Assembly: GCA_019915015.1 (NCBI GenBank) | Contig: JAHBBC010000040.1 | Span: forward strand, 186,001 to 250,000 | DNA: 64,000 bases | From: Auriscalpium vulgare | Taxonomy: Eukaryota; Basidiomycota; Agaricomycetes; Russulales; Auriscalpiaceae | Direction of reading: 5' to 3' | Shown here: positions 45,635-58,388 of the stretch, one piece after another | How the letters are laid out: each line of letters starts with the position of its first letter | Position numbering within the stretch: the first letter of the stretch is position 1 | Made by a program: the position numbers and the translations under genes | The notes under the pieces: model-generated | Databases searched by the model: none | What the model was told of the DNA's origin: nothing | The model's input: the letters and a program-made list of their open reading frames with translations, nothing else

Positions 45635-47714
45635 CCAACACGGAGTGGAAAGACTATTTCCCAGGTGAGGGCGGGTCCACCCATCTCTACGCAGACACAA
45701 ACGTGGTGAGGCGACCTGGACCGGGCATACCGGGTGTGCCGTCCATGCTGCAGATGGGAGGCGGCGGATCAACGAAGCCCGCGGGAGGGATGGCCAAGAT
45801 CGCCTTGGTGAGAGTGAAGCGGCTAAAGTTAAGTACTTTCGATTCGCTTTCAGCCTTCTTCCTGAGAGATGACTCAGGGTTACCGGTTACTGAACACAGT
45901 GTTCGTCACATGTATGTAAAAGTATGGTCTCGCCACAAGAGGTCCTCGAGGTCACTCGGCCAGTTTGTTCGGTTCTTTGCATCATACGTTCAGGTTCTGA
46001 TCGACTAGTGCGCATACACCTTGCAAAGTGTTCTAGCGCGCGAAACTCTGTTAAGGAGCGGGACTGAAGTTATTGTCAGCGAAAACACAGCAGAAGGTAG
46101 TCGAGATAGTGTACTACCTATGATATCGTACAAGTTGGCGAACATCCCAACCCCGAATTACGGATCTCTGTCACACCAGAGAGTTGAGCCCCGGCGGCTG
46201 ATTGCGAACGGACTATACTAGATCGACACAGTGGCCACACATCTTCCCGTCGTCGACATCTGCCCCTGCACGCCTTCGTCTTGCGGTAAACAGGCCTTCG
46301 TCTTGCGGTAAACAGGCCTTCGTCACTCGAGCACGTCAGTCGTCTTTCGATCCACTGAGAGCGCTTACTGCACCCTCGCCTTCGTACGCATCGTTCATGA
46401 GATGGCCACAGGAACACCACACTGTCCTTTGGTGAGGCTCATCGACGCCTTCGACCGAGCCTTAGTTTTCAAACACCCAGGCACGCTCGATCAGGCTGCA
46501 GTTCCCCAGGATCCGACCTATACAAGCGCGAGACTTGCTGCGTCGAATATCTGAAACATAGGTGTATTGCAGGTCATTGTAGAAGTAATATGAGAACAAA
46601 TGAGCACGGAAGCAAAGGAACCCATCGCATGCATCGCGAACGTGGCTCATGCCAAGCTGTCAGTGAGAGGCACCGGAAATCAACGTCCACTCAGAGTTTG
46701 TTGTATGGTCAAATAAGAAAAGCTGCGAACGAGTGAGCAAGTCTCAGCGTCGATGGAGGATAAAAAAACCTCGCAAATGACATACGCACTAAACGAGACT
46801 GCCTGACAAACAAGCATCAAGTTACCCACTAAACATAGCCCGTCCAGCATTGCACCGCCACGACGCACATAAGAAGCTTTCGAGGCAGTTTAACCCACCG
46901 CCCGCCCTTGGGAACCAGGTGCTACGGTCTGTAGCCAGCGTGGCCGTGCATGCATTAGCCTATTCCGAGCACGTAGGAACAAAGCGCACCGAGCCCGTCG
47001 GCTGGCTATGCATGGTTCTCGGCCGGAGGAAGCGCCCTGGCTCGAACCCGCCTTGCACGATCGCCGCTGTCATGGAACCTGGCGCTGAGGCAGCCGGTAG
47101 CTCGTCGCCGACAAAGGGATCCGTAGGGGCGCACGAGTCGTCCGGTGCAGACAATGGTCGACAGTTCGCAAGACGGGAGCGTTGGCACGGTTGAAGGTGC
47201 CATCGAGGGGTTGGAGCGTGGTAGCCTCTCAATCATAATGGCCGGGTGACATGCGCGCAGAGTACTTCGGATGTGTCCCTCAGACTGGTGGGCGCCATGC
47301 GTGCACCAGATGGGCTGCAGGCAAGAATCAGCGTGAATACTTGAAGACTCATATGGGTACGCACCTTATAGCTCAGCATGTGCGCGCTCAAGCACCTTCA
47401 CCTCCAACTCCTCTCCGTCGCAACCTCGTTTCACGCGCCTCGACGTCCTCCAATCCGAATCTCATCGAACCGAGGATGTCCTGCCGACTGTCCCTAGATG
47501 ACCATGCCTAGGTGCGCTCGAGCGAAGGCATCGGCGAGCTCGTGCGATTCAGCGAGGTTCAGCTTGAGGACCTTATCTTCTGGCTGAAGACGACCAAACA
47601 CGAGGACAGTCGGAGTCTAATCGGAGTTGATGGCATTGACTCACGCGACTGCTCGCATGTGCCCTTCTGCCCGCATCCTTCCACACTAACCATACCCTCG
47701 CTGCAGTCTTATTC
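45635..47714. other. Intergenic region with a 22-bp tandem duplication
   Basis: Up to about 45830 this is probably the lost C-terminal coding part of the phosphoesterase gene. Beyond that no gene is seen. A 22-bp unit is repeated twice head to tail at 46272-46293 and 46294-46315. Confidence 0.5.
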
Positions 47715-50700
47715 ATGCACGTATTCAAGTCCTTGAAGAAGATCGCCTTCAGACTGGCGCAGCACAGACAGGTCACTGTTCAAGGTTAGCCACTATTGAA
47801 TTAGATGCATCACATCGTACTAACTGATCACAGATCCATCACCCTACTACGAGTACGAAGACCCATCGCAGGCCAGAGCAACCCTTGGCACCGTCGTTGC
47901 ACTGTTGCGAGAGATCGGTGAAATCAGTGCACAGGTACCATACATTAAGGGTGTTGCAGGGGTGTTGTTGCGAATCATTGTGATCAGTGATGTACATCCT
48001 GTCTTGTGTGACATGACTTTAAGCACTGACACCAGCAACTACAGACGCTGAGTGCAAACCATGATCAATGGAAAGAGGTCAACGACAATGTGAAACAGCT
48101 GGTCACCATTCTAGCAGAGGCCCTTCAATATGTTTGGATCATTCCACCAGACCTGCAAAACATATTGAGATTGTGGCTACAGTAAGTTTTGGTTTATGAT
48201 GTTTGCCCACTGCCATTTGCTGGCAAATGCCATTGAAATCTGATATGACAACACTGTTGAATAATGTGTCATTGCTTTGCCCAATAGGCTGCCTGCATTG
48301 CTAGACCTTGTACTGATCATGTCATTTTCAAGAGAACTTGAAAGCATAGCAAACATTCTGGACCAATATCAGTATCAATTGACATCAGTTTGGAGGAGAT
48401 TCTCTCTCCTTCTAACCCAGAAACAAGTTACATTCAAGTTTAGATACTGTAACAAAACACTCAAGATGCTTTCTAAGAGCTATCAGGTATGCACATAATT
48501 TGTCCTGTATATAGAGACTAAGAGTCGTCAAGTTTTCATTGGCCTCTACTATCCAGGCCACAAAAGAGGTATGTTCACTAACATATCTCAACTAAATTAT
48601 TGATTAAAAAAGAATTGCAGGAAAACCCAACTATCAATAGGTGTGTATTTCCCTGGCATCATCTAAAGTTTGAGCTTCACATTTTCTTAGGACATATACT
48701 AACTTACCAGCTCGACCATCAGTTTTCTACGGGCGTGACAGCTATATGGTCACTATATTAGCAATGATTGAGAACAAAAACAAACTACCTATTCGAGCAG
48801 GAATCCTGGGTCCTGGTGGAATTGGAAAGACTACTTTGGCTTTAGCAATTCTACACCACCCAATTGTGGAACAAACTTTCAATGAGAGAGTATATTTTGT
48901 ATCATGTGAAGGTTGTCTCTCTATATCAATGCTGGTGAAAGATTTAGCACAAGCCTTGGGCATTAGAAATGACTTGGACAGAAATGCAATTGAGAAAAAT
49001 GTACTGTCCTGTTTGGGGTCTTCTCCTAACCTCCTTTGTTTTGACAACTTTGAGACTTTATGGAATAGTGATCAATTTACAAAATGTGCTGTAAAGACCT
49101 TCTTGAAAAGAATTGCATCTTTGAAGGATACATCATTTGTGATTACCATGAGAGGCTTGGAATATCCAGAGGAGATTCTTTGGTCGCACCCATTGTTACC
49201 ACCTTTAAAACCATTGAGCTTTGAGGCTTCCAAATATATCTTTCGGCAACTATCAATACAATGGGATGAGTGGACAGAGAAATTAGTCAAAGCTGTGGAA
49301 GGCCTCCCTTTGGCAATCACAATAATTGGTCATCTTGCCCAATCGTGTGACTGCAAGTCTCTATGGAAACAATGGCAAGATCTTAACATAAAGCTTCTTG
49401 ATAGAGGCAAAGGGCATCGTCTTACAAGTCTTGAAGCTTCAATCCAACTGTCTATTGAAGGAAATAACTTGTTCTCACAACCTGCAGCAATGCTTCTTCT
49501 GAGTCTATTAGGCATGCTTCCTGGAGGGTTGTACCTGGAAAGACTTAGTGATTTTCAATCCATATTTGCAGATATTCAGGGTATAAAAGAAGCCATCAAG
49601 CCTTTACTGCATAGCAGTTTGGTATATCTATCATTCAACACATTGCATTTACATCCTCTTATCCAATATTATGTTCAAGAACATCTTCCACTTTCTAAGG
49701 AGCAGAGTGTGCTCCTTGAAAGATATTATATTGAACTTAGTGGCAAAGAAATTGAAGGAAATGATAGCACAATTTCAATAGAACAATTAATTGAGTACAA
49801 GAACACTGGGTGTATTTTGTTGCAATGTGCAAAAAACCGAGTGCCTGATAAATCAATAGTAGATGCTATCACTTCATACTCATGGCTAGTCTCTGTAGAG
49901 ACAGGTTCCTTCATTAATGAGCTATTTGAGATATTGGAGGAGAAAGAAGAATTGCTTCCTCCTCGATGTACTATCAGTTATCAGCTACGATGGGGGGTTT
50001 GCCTTGAGCGCTGTGACAATTATGTGCAAGCCCAGGCAAAATATCTAAAAGCACTTCATTATGCGCAAATGCAGCAAGATGAAGAGTATCAGGCAGAGAT
50101 ACTGAAGGACCTAGGTGACTTACATAGTATTCTTGGAGATAGTGGCCAAGCTTGCATATATTGGAAGCAGGCAATGCCTATCTTTGAGAAGCTTCAGAAT
50201 ATCAAAGGACAGGCGTTTATACTGTCTCAACTGAGTGCAAACTCAACTTATTGTTTGCTATATGAGGATGGCAAGAATTATGCAGTAAGGTCTATTGAGC
50301 TTTATGAAAGTATCAATGACAAATTTGGCATTGGAAATGCCTGGCTGCATCTGGGGGAGGCTTGTAGATTAGACAATGATATGGAAAAAGCTCGGGAATG
50401 CTTCTTTAAGTCCCTAGATGTTTTTACCAAATCAAATAGCAGAGGTGGGCAAGGCACTGCTTATGAGTCACTTGGGGATTCCTACATGTCAGAATATGAT
50501 TTTGCAGTAGCAAGAGATTATCTTTACAAAGCTTTACTGCTGAGAAAACAAATCAATGGTGTGGCTTCTTTCCATCGTATCTTGCATACATTAGGAGAAT
50601 TGCATATAGAATTAGAGGAGTTTGATACAGCAGTTGAATTTTATCAACAGGCTGCAGATATTCATCGAGCACAAGAAGACCCTCGAAGAGAAGGCATGGC

Positions 50701-51235
50701 CCTTAGAGGAATAGGCAAGGTACATCTGAAGAGAGACAGGTACTCAGATGCCATAAAGTATATGAATCAGGCTATAACACTTCACAAAGCTTGTGAGGAT
50801 GTTCAGTTGCTGGGAGAGGACTTACAAGTCTTGGGTAAGATACATTACCTTGATAAGGAGCCTGCTTTAGCAAAAGAATGCTGGCTTCAAGCAATGGATT
50901 TGCATAGTAAATCAAATAATCCAGATGCTCTAGCATATAGCACTATGTGTGTTGGCTGGATTTACTATGATGCATGGGAATCAGCGGCAGCACTCAATTG
51001 CTATTTAGAAGCCTTGTCAATTTGTGAAAGACATAAATGTCCTGAGACACATGCTAGAGTGCTAAGAGCCCTTGGAGACCTTTATAAATATGATTATGGT
51101 GAGACCAACATTGCCATCGAATGGTATCAGAAAGCTTTAGAGAATCTGACACATATAACTACTTGCAATCCTAGAGCTACTGAATACCTTACCACTGCCT
51201 TAGCAGAGCTGATGACAGACAGTGATAAAACTTAG
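47715..51235 (+). CDS. NLR-type NB-ARC/TPR protein in an AT-rich island
   Basis: Exons: 47715-47784, 47834-47991, 48045-48181, 48288-48486, 48557-48568 (12-nt micro-exon), 48621-48640 and 48691-51235. The sum is 1046 codons without a stop. The N-terminal ~190 residues are helical (VPYIKGVAGVLL, then LLTQKQVTFKF) and resemble the four-helix cell-death-type heads of fungal NLRs. The NB-ARC starts with RPSVFYGRD; its P-loop is GPGGIGKTTLA, Walker B is LLCFDNFE, and GLPLAI follows. The C-terminal half is about ten tetratricopeptide repeats (for example GDLHSILGDSGQACIYWKQA). Such proteins act in non-self recognition and regulated cell death. Base composition and codon use are far more AT-rich than in all neighbours. 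The start is the first in-frame ATG; an upstream exon is possible. Confidence 0.9.
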
Positions 51236-51412
51236 TAGATGTGAAGCATCATTCTCAAGCTGACATATTTGGTTTGGTATGTTCAAGGTTCTAAATATTG
51301 TACATGTGTAGAGTGTCTTTCGCTGCTGGGCACAGTAGGGCAATTCCAATTCTGACATTTTGTGGTCGAGAGCCTGGTTCAATACTACGTAATACTTATG
51401 GCTCACAAAGAA

Positions 51413-51688
51413 TCACGGTGGGTCGAAAACATCGGTTGCGGCGGGAGATGATAGTACTTCGATATTCTCTCTGTTGTGGTGCTTCTGCACCTGCTGAAGG
51501 AAGTGTGACTGGGAGAGATCCTGCGGCAGCCCGCCGAGGTGGCCCGTCCTCCGCCGGAAACGTATAATGGCCGCGAAGATCTTGCTTTGCGGGAGGCGGT
51601 CAGGGCGCTCCTGTTTTCCGTCGGAAGTCAATGATAGGTAGCGCTTGTGTGGCGGAAGCGTTGGTGAAAAGCCAGATGGTGATGACAT
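51413..51688 (-). CDS. Small hypothetical protein
   Basis: A 91-codon frame starting MSSPSGFSPTLPP, with no intron. A TATATAAA lies on the minus strand at 51803-51810, about 115 bases upstream. An upstream ATG at 51769 would add 27 residues but sits too near the TATA. No domain recognised. Confidence 0.4.
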   Translation of the reverse strand: MSSPSGFSPTLPPHKRYLSLTSDGKQERPDRLPQSKIFAAIIRFRRRTGHLGGLPQDLSQSHFLQQVQKHHNRENIEVLSSPAATDVFDPP

Positions 51689-52017
51689 TGTGTGGTATGA
51701 GGGTGAAGCGCGTGCGTGGGAGGTGCGGTGTGGATATTCAGTGGGTGGGTGATGGGTGTAAGTGGGCAACCGGTGAGGGCGATTCGGGGTGGATGCGATG
51801 GGTTTATATAGACCAGCGGACGCTGTCTCGTTCGTGCGGAAGTGGCCGCGGCTCTAGGAGTTTCACTGGCCTGAGCATTGCAGTGCAGGCTGAAGCACTC
51901 AGGCAGTGAGACATGTCGCGCGCATGCTGGATGCGTTGAGTGCGGGGCAAGTGCTGGCGTTGACCAACCCTCTCTATCAGGCAATCAGGCTGGCACCTGC
52001 ATTCTTTCAGAGACGAG

Positions 52018-53360
52018 TTATATCGCACCAGGCGACGGGCAAAACTGCGGCCCATTCCAAACAGCCCTCTTCTCACTGTCAGCGGTCTCATCTTCCATCC
52101 GCACACCACGCATCCACCACTCGGTCTGTTCAGGGGCCGCCGCCACCGCCTCCCACCCTCCATCTGTCCCAATCTGCATCCGCGCCGCCTGCGCCGCCAC
52201 CCGCGCCCACCGTACCGCGCGCGCCCTTTCCCCCAACGCGCACGCGGCTGCCACCAGCGTCGCCGCGATCCGATCCCAAACGAATGGATAGAACAACCCT
52301 GCGGCGCGGCTGCGCCGTGCGATGCCGAGAGCCTCCTTGGTATCCCTGAGCGCGCTGGCGCTGGTGACGCGCACCTTCGCGGAGGTCATGTGTTCGGCTG
52401 CGCTCCGGACTTGGTCGTCGACGAACTGCTCTGCCGGAGCCAGGGAGCACGACGAGCAGGTGCACGTGAAGCCGTAGCGTTGCTGGAGCTCCGAACGGCG
52501 CTCATTGTAACGCGCACATGCGTGCACGTATGAGAGGGTGACCTCCTCGCCAGGGACGATAGGCCGCAACGCGCGTATCTCGAAGGTGAGGGAGTCGCCG
52601 TCCCAACGGAACACGGCGTTCGGCACACAGCTGTGGCGCGTCAGCACATGTAAGGTACCGCGAGCGCGGGAGGAGAGCGCACCTATGGTTGATGCGCGAG
52701 ATGTCGTTGAACACGCCGGCGCACTCGTCGATGCTTCCTGGCACGCGCTTGAGAATATACGCGTTCGTCATGGTGATGGCCAGTGCGGGTGAACGCGCTG
52801 TAGGCGGGCCGCGGTGCAGTGATAGGAAAATATGACGCGTCTCCTCAGGCATGTGTGCGAACGTGCCTTCCATCGTCGATGGCGCGTCTTTCTCATCAGA
52901 TCCTAGCCAGGTGAGTGAGGTGATCATGAGTGGCCGCTCGCAGGCGATGAGGGCCACCCGGTTCGTGTCTGTCCAGAGAGAACATACTCTTGCCTGCGCC
53001 CTCGGTCTCCCGTATTTCGTAACGCCCAGCCGCAGAGCGATCGAGCGGCTTCCAGGAGTGTGAACTGAGCGTTGTCTGGTCCCTTGTGGTGTATACACCG
53101 GCCGTGATGATATGTGAGCCACCTTCCACGTCGGGGATGTCGATGCGCTCGTATCTAATGGACAATGTATTGTTCCGATATGCTTGGTTGACGGCATCGG
53201 GGTGGTCGTGCCAGTCTAACAAAGGATTCAACGTGAGGGGCGCCGGGATGGGAACGATGGGAGGAGGCGGGCAGGCAGTAGTGGATGGAGAGACGGCGGA
53301 GAGACCAGGGACCTTCGCACGTCGATCGCCACTTTTGCTGGTGAGAAAGCCGCGGTGCAT
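52018..53360 (-). CDS. SET-D, SET-domain paralogue with a single-base frame break
   Basis: Exon 1 53360-52683 and exon 2 52630-52018, intron position as in SET-B. ATG 53360 gives MHRGFL. Exon 1 carries KSMFSLD and, in the shifted frame, ACERPLMI; the extra base lies in a GGG run near 52965. Exon 2 is intact: HSCVPNAVFRW, GEEVTLSYV, CTCSSC, and C-terminal NGPQFCPSPGAI. Otherwise the gene is collinear with SET-B, so the break may be a sequence error. Confidence 0.8.
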
Positions 53361-54513
53361 TGCGATGCGATCGCGGAAGACTACTACCGAAGACGATCAC
53401 ACATCGCTCGACAGATCCAAGAGAATATTTCGCGCTCACCTCAACGACGAGAAAGCGGGGAGGAGGAGGATGTCGCTGGGCGACGCCGGCGAAGCACCAT
53501 TGAATATAAACGACACGACGCTAACTTGCCATCCTGATGCAGAAGACAACTCGGACATGTTGGATAGAAGATGCGTGGCTTCCGTGCATGTGAGGCCTAC
53601 AATCAGTTCTGGTCATCTTCTAGACAGTTCTTGGACAGTTCGTATGGCTCACCCGCCGATAAATCGATCTGCCTTCCTCCCGCTTCAGACTTGTGTCTGG
53701 CTTCTGGCTCGCGCTGCCCAGATGCTTGGGTATGAGCGCATTGTGCCGCGGAACGAGGTCGTGCACGGTGCAGAGCGGCACGTGGTGGTGCAGAGTTCAA
53801 GCGGCGGCTTCAACGGCCCGAGAAATATTTGGCAGGATTGTGATCTTAGTTGTATGCACTTCATGGCTAAACCGTTCTTTTCTCAAATCTTAGCCACATA
53901 CTGACTCGCTTCCGCCCACGATTCGCAAATTCAAAGCTCGCCGCCATTCACGACGATCAGGACCCTCGCGTCAATGACGGAACGTTCTCCGACGGAGAAC
54001 GAGTCTGTCATTTGTGGGGTGAGTGTGCTGCGAGTCGAAACGTTGATGCACGTTGATGATGGAAAGCTTCACGCGCAAAAGCCCTCCTAGTCACGGCGCT
54101 GTTTGCCCGTTATTGGAGCGATTCATATATGTCCATACAAGCTCAGCTTGTTCGCCGGACCACTCTGACCCGAGCCCTTCGCCAAAGCTCGCTGCTGTGC
54201 GCTCCTACGCCCGCACCTTCCCTTACCCCTCGTCGTGTATACCAGCGCGCCCAGCGAATGGTGGTATACGTATTTGCTCTACTAAAAGCAAGCTCACTCA
54301 ATGTTCCTTCTCTCGAGTGTCGACAAGCACATCCGGTATGTAGACTAAGTAGTCGAACGAAGCTTGTATTTGATTTGAATCCATAACACGACGGCATCAC
54401 CCACGAAGTTCTTCTGCCGTTTATCATTACAAAATTCAAAATACGACATCTACAGTCAATACTGGTACTGGAGATGGGAAATAATACGTGCATCGTCGAG
54501 TGCCCGCTGTATT
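53361..54513. other. Intergenic region between SET-D and the F-box gene
   Basis: No gene recognised. The left part contains the presumed 5' UTR and promoter of SET-D. Confidence 0.4.
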
Positions 54514-56137
54514 TTACATGTTTCCATCCTCAGACTGTGGCATGTCCACCTCTTCCCTTATACACTGGAAGACTTCCACATCTTCCACAACCTGCCGCAG
54601 CAAACCTCGCCACTTGATGACGTTCTCCTCTTCGTACATGGTCACTTGTATGGACTTGAGCGGATGTCCTGCCTCAGCACGGTCCTGCAAACACTGCAGG
54701 AACCATTCCGGCAGGTCTTCGATCCCAAGTAGCACGAGTTTCTTCAAATCGGAGAGGAAGTACTCGCGGGACGCGGGGTCTGGCGATGCCATTGAATCCT
54801 TCACCATTGCTGCCAAGGACGGAAACGTAAACCATCGAGGATCAGAGCTGCGCCACACCCCCAGAGCTTCGCAGAGGGCAGCAGCAGCATCGCCGTCCGT
54901 GATGATTATTTCCAGCCCCTGGACGCCGAACAGGATGACCGTCCACGTTTCGGCCGACCACATGTAGCTAGTGGGTATGTTCCTTGCTTCGAGTGCAGGT
55001 AGTCTTCGGTCTGGAAGAAATTTGCACATGCTCATCATCGCCAGGGAGAACGGAATGACGTGGCTGTCGCCCTGAATATGGACTTGGACTAGTGCATGTG
55101 AAGTGGCCGCGCAGTACGCCCACATTCCGAAGTGGTCCTTGGAGCCAATACAATGAAGGGACGTGATGGGTGGAAGGTTTCTGGCCGCTACCGGGAAGAG
55201 TGCGGGGAGGCTGTAGCTGTCGCCGTGGAATATTTGGGGCCTCAAGTCAACGAATGTGCCTTTGTTGAAATCAAGGTGCGATCGGAGATTAACGAGGTCA
55301 CTGGTGGCACCAACCATGTACAAGGAGGATAGCCTCGGGAGTTCCACGCGGCGGCACGTATGTTCTTCCGGAACACGCACGGCAATGTGATGGAGACGGA
55401 GGTACTGAAGCGTGCCTTTCAGGCTCTCTAGACAGTCAAGAACTTCCTCCACGTCGTGGATCTGCGGCTCCAAGTGTTGACCATATGTCTCCGTGTGGTC
55501 GACCGCCAGTGTCAGGTATGTCAGCTGATTCATATACCAGCGGGCCTTCCATGGTATGGGGAGATTATTGCGCCCAGACAAATTGAGTGAGGCGTGGTGC
55601 TTGACCGAGGCCGACCGCGGAGAGGGGACTATGCGCGGTCTCCTGCTCCAGTGACAGCACAAAAATCTCGAGAACGGGCGCCGGCAAGTCGAGGATGTGG
55701 CGGAGAGTAGGTATGTTTTCCTCTGCAATGGTACAATAGGCCCGGATGCTTCGCACACGAGGAAACACGCCCGCGATGAGCTCGAGCCAGGCAGGGTGCA
55801 GGTGTACTGGTGTAGCGGTATAGCAATCGAAGAGGTCCACCGGCAGCGGCGCTGCACGCGCTGCGAAGTTTTGTGCTCTGTGAGTAGCGGCCGCGCCTCC
55901 GGTAAGATGCACGGTCGTCCACAGAGTGGGACAGCCCAAGGCGGCTTCGCGCCAGTTTCGACAGACGTGGGTGGCCAGCATCTTGGTCATGTCATCGTCG
56001 AACATGTGTAGAATCAGGGCGATGATCTCCGACGGGATGGTCGACCATGATTTGACCGGTTGTTTGTACGATTGCGGGTTGAGCGCGACGCATGCATCCG
56101 AAACATGAGAGGCGGATGTGGGGGCGACTGTTTGCAT
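54514..56137 (-). CDS. F-box protein, one apparent frameshift
   Basis: ATG 56137. After about 30 residues comes an F-box (STIPSEIIALILHMF ... THVCRNWREAALGCPTLW), then an LRR-like region of about 400 residues with repeated beta-strand/helix alternation (LTYLTLAV, LQYLRLHHIAV, LKKLVLLGI), ending DMPQSEDGNM at 54514. The frame changes near 55575 beside a GGG. No intron fits the break. F-box proteins of this size are substrate adaptors of SCF ubiquitin ligases; fungal genomes carry hundreds, mostly of unknown target. Probably functional if the break is a sequence error. Confidence 0.75.
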
Positions 56138-56801
56138 GGTGGAGGTAGACTAAAGGTATCATTGGATGATGATCTTTCGACCAACGGACGTTGTACGCAC
56201 ATGTGTACGTCTAGACGACGACTAGAACTGACGACTTGCGACTGACGGTGTTGAACGAGAGGTGTTTCCGGAACAAGGCTAGCTGGTCAGGACGTCAATA
56301 TAAGTTGTTCAGTACCGGACATGGCGACATACCTTGTTCAGTGACAGGGGGTTGTGCAGAGAGAGATTGCTGGGGTAGGAATCCGTCTAGCGAGCAACTT
56401 TATAAAGGCGGCGGAGACAAAAAGCCTGACGGACTCGGACATGCAGGCTGCAGATATCGATGCCGTTACTGCGTACAATTGAAGTCTATCCCCCTGATGG
56501 GCGCAGTCGCCACTGGTCGCCACGACTTGCGCCATGCCGCCCCAGGGAAGAGTGGGCGGCGATTTCGCGCTATTGTTCTCGCTCGATGCGACGTGAAGGT
56601 CAGACTTGAAACTGATCATCGGCGAGTTCGGCACTGCCGGCGGTCTCAACCCAAGTCGGCCCGGCGGCCGAGTCAGTCCAGTCCTCCGAGTCGTCCTCAG
56701 AACACGCACCAAGCTCCGTGCACCCACGCTGAACAAGGCCTTTGTCTACTGCTCTTGTCCATCTTTGCTTGCATCAGAAACATCTCATTTTCAGAGTTGA
56801 A
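56138..56801. other. Intergenic, divergent promoter region
   Basis: Lies between the 5' ends of the F-box gene and the MDP-1-like gene. No further gene seen. Confidence 0.45.
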
Positions 56802-57807
56802 ATGACCAGTCACCTTCCCCGCCTCGTCGCCTTCGACCTGGAGTGCGTATCGAGCCGGCGACACTGTAGTTCGGGCCTCACAAGCAATTTCTCCTCAGCT
56901 ATACCCTCTGGCACCTTTGGATTGATACCCACATAAGCTGTGATTCACATATAAGTTTACCCCGTCGTGTAATGCTGATATGCGATCTGCAGCATCCGTG
57001 AAGCGCGACGGAGACACGATAAACGAAGTTCACGACCGGTGCGTGCTGCGCGCCATGATACACCGTGATACTGGCTAACACTTCGTCCTCAGATATGGCG
57101 AGAAAGTCTCCTTTTACCATGATGTTCCTCAGATTCTGCACCGCCTGCGCGCGGCGGAACTCGTCATTGCCGCATGTTCGCGCACATCGGCCACCGCCTT
57201 GTACGTCTGCGATGTGTTCCGCACTCCATACCATGTCTTTTCTTCCTCACACCACATCTCAGAGCACGCCAGGCCCTCTCTCTGCTGCTGGTTCATGCGA
57301 AGGCCGGGGACAAGCACGCAAAGCCGCAACCCGCTATCGAGTTTTTCGACCAATTAGAGATATACCCAGGTGCGCAGAACTGTGGAGCGACTTGCGCTTA
57401 TTTTGGGCTCATGTACCCAACGAACAGGTTCGAAGATCAAACATTTTAAGCAACTTCATGAAAAGACAGGCATTCCGTATTCAGAGATGGTACGCGCCGC
57501 GTCGTGTCCTGCTGCTCGTCGATGTCGACTGACGTCGTGCGCCATGTCAAGCTTTTCTTCGATGACGAACGACGAAACAAGGAGGTCGAATCTTTGGGTA
57601 TACCTCTCATATCTCTGCCGGCATCTCTGATCTACAAAACTAGGCGTGACATTCGTTCTCGTTCAGAACGGTTTAGACAACAGAACGTTTGAACACGGTC
57701 TCGACGAGAGTGGCGGAAGAGACATCCCGAGGAGGTCGTCAATGATGTTGCCGAACCGGGCCCGGCGCCGAGTGATGTATGATTCTCTGGGTGGCTCAGC
57801 CGTCTGA
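56802..57807 (+). CDS. Magnesium-dependent phosphatase-1-like HAD protein, 8 exons
   Basis: Exons 56802-56842, 56899-56939, 56993-57038, 57093-57200, 57263-57369, 57428-57489, 57552-57597 and 57644-57807 give 204 codons with all GT-AG introns. HAD motif I is FDLDYT (the second Asp codon is split by intron 1) followed by LWHLWIDTH. Motif II is ACSRTS, and motif III/IV comprises K in HEKTG and LFFDDERRN. The family removes phosphate from protein tyrosine or sugar/fructosamine phosphates using a nucleophilic Asp and Mg2+. The length matches MDP-1, and the last ~35 residues are an extra basic tail. Confidence 0.88.
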
Positions 57808-58388
57808 CTAGCCTTTGTGTCTGAGCTCCGTGCTGTACACGCCTCAAGTTTCTCCCAGGGTCCAGGGTAGTCTGCACCACCGCAAGCACTCGCAACCAAC
57901 ATAGCAAATGGGCATGCATGCCACACCCGAAAACATGTTTCCGAGTCACCCTTCGTTCGCGCACAGTTTCCTCCGACCATAGACGGCGTAACCAAGTGAG
58001 CTCTAGCCACGCGCCGGCCACATCACTATACGGCCGGTAATTTAGTGTTTCCATTGCTGCTTGCATTGTTCTTCAATGACAAGCGGCCATCATGGACGGC
58101 CAAGCTCGCGTGCTGGCCGCCGCATTGTGCGATCACTGACCGTCTCGCCTTTGTCCCCCACGGAACACCCGTTCCTGCCTGTGGTCGGACGCCATCCACA
58201 CAGTGTCTGCCACACATGTGCCTTCGCGGCCATGGACTTCCCTGGCTCTTTCGTCTTCCATTCGGTGACAGTTGAAGAATATAAAAGGTAGCCCTCATTG
58301 CCTCGCCTGCTTCACCTCTCCCTCAATCTGTGCAACCCTCGCAGACTCTTGACTCTCTTTGACCTTCCCCCACACAGACCCCAACAGA
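57808..58388. promoter_or_regulatory. Promoter region of the CCCH gene with TATA box
   Basis: The intergenic stretch holds TATAAAAGG at 58280-58288, about 100 bases before ATG 58389, followed by a CT-rich leader. Nothing else recognised. Confidence 0.55.

Noticed and set aside
47030..47075. tRNA-like T-arm (GGTTCGAGCC on the minus strand)
   Set aside because: No acceptor, D or anticodon arms could be fitted around it.
46850..47194. 115-codon ORF as a gene
   Set aside because: No splice signals, motif or codon pattern support it; both strands are equally open here.
47715..51235. Recent bacterial origin of the AT-rich NLR
   Set aside because: Six spliceosomal introns and the fungal NLR layout argue for a fungal source.
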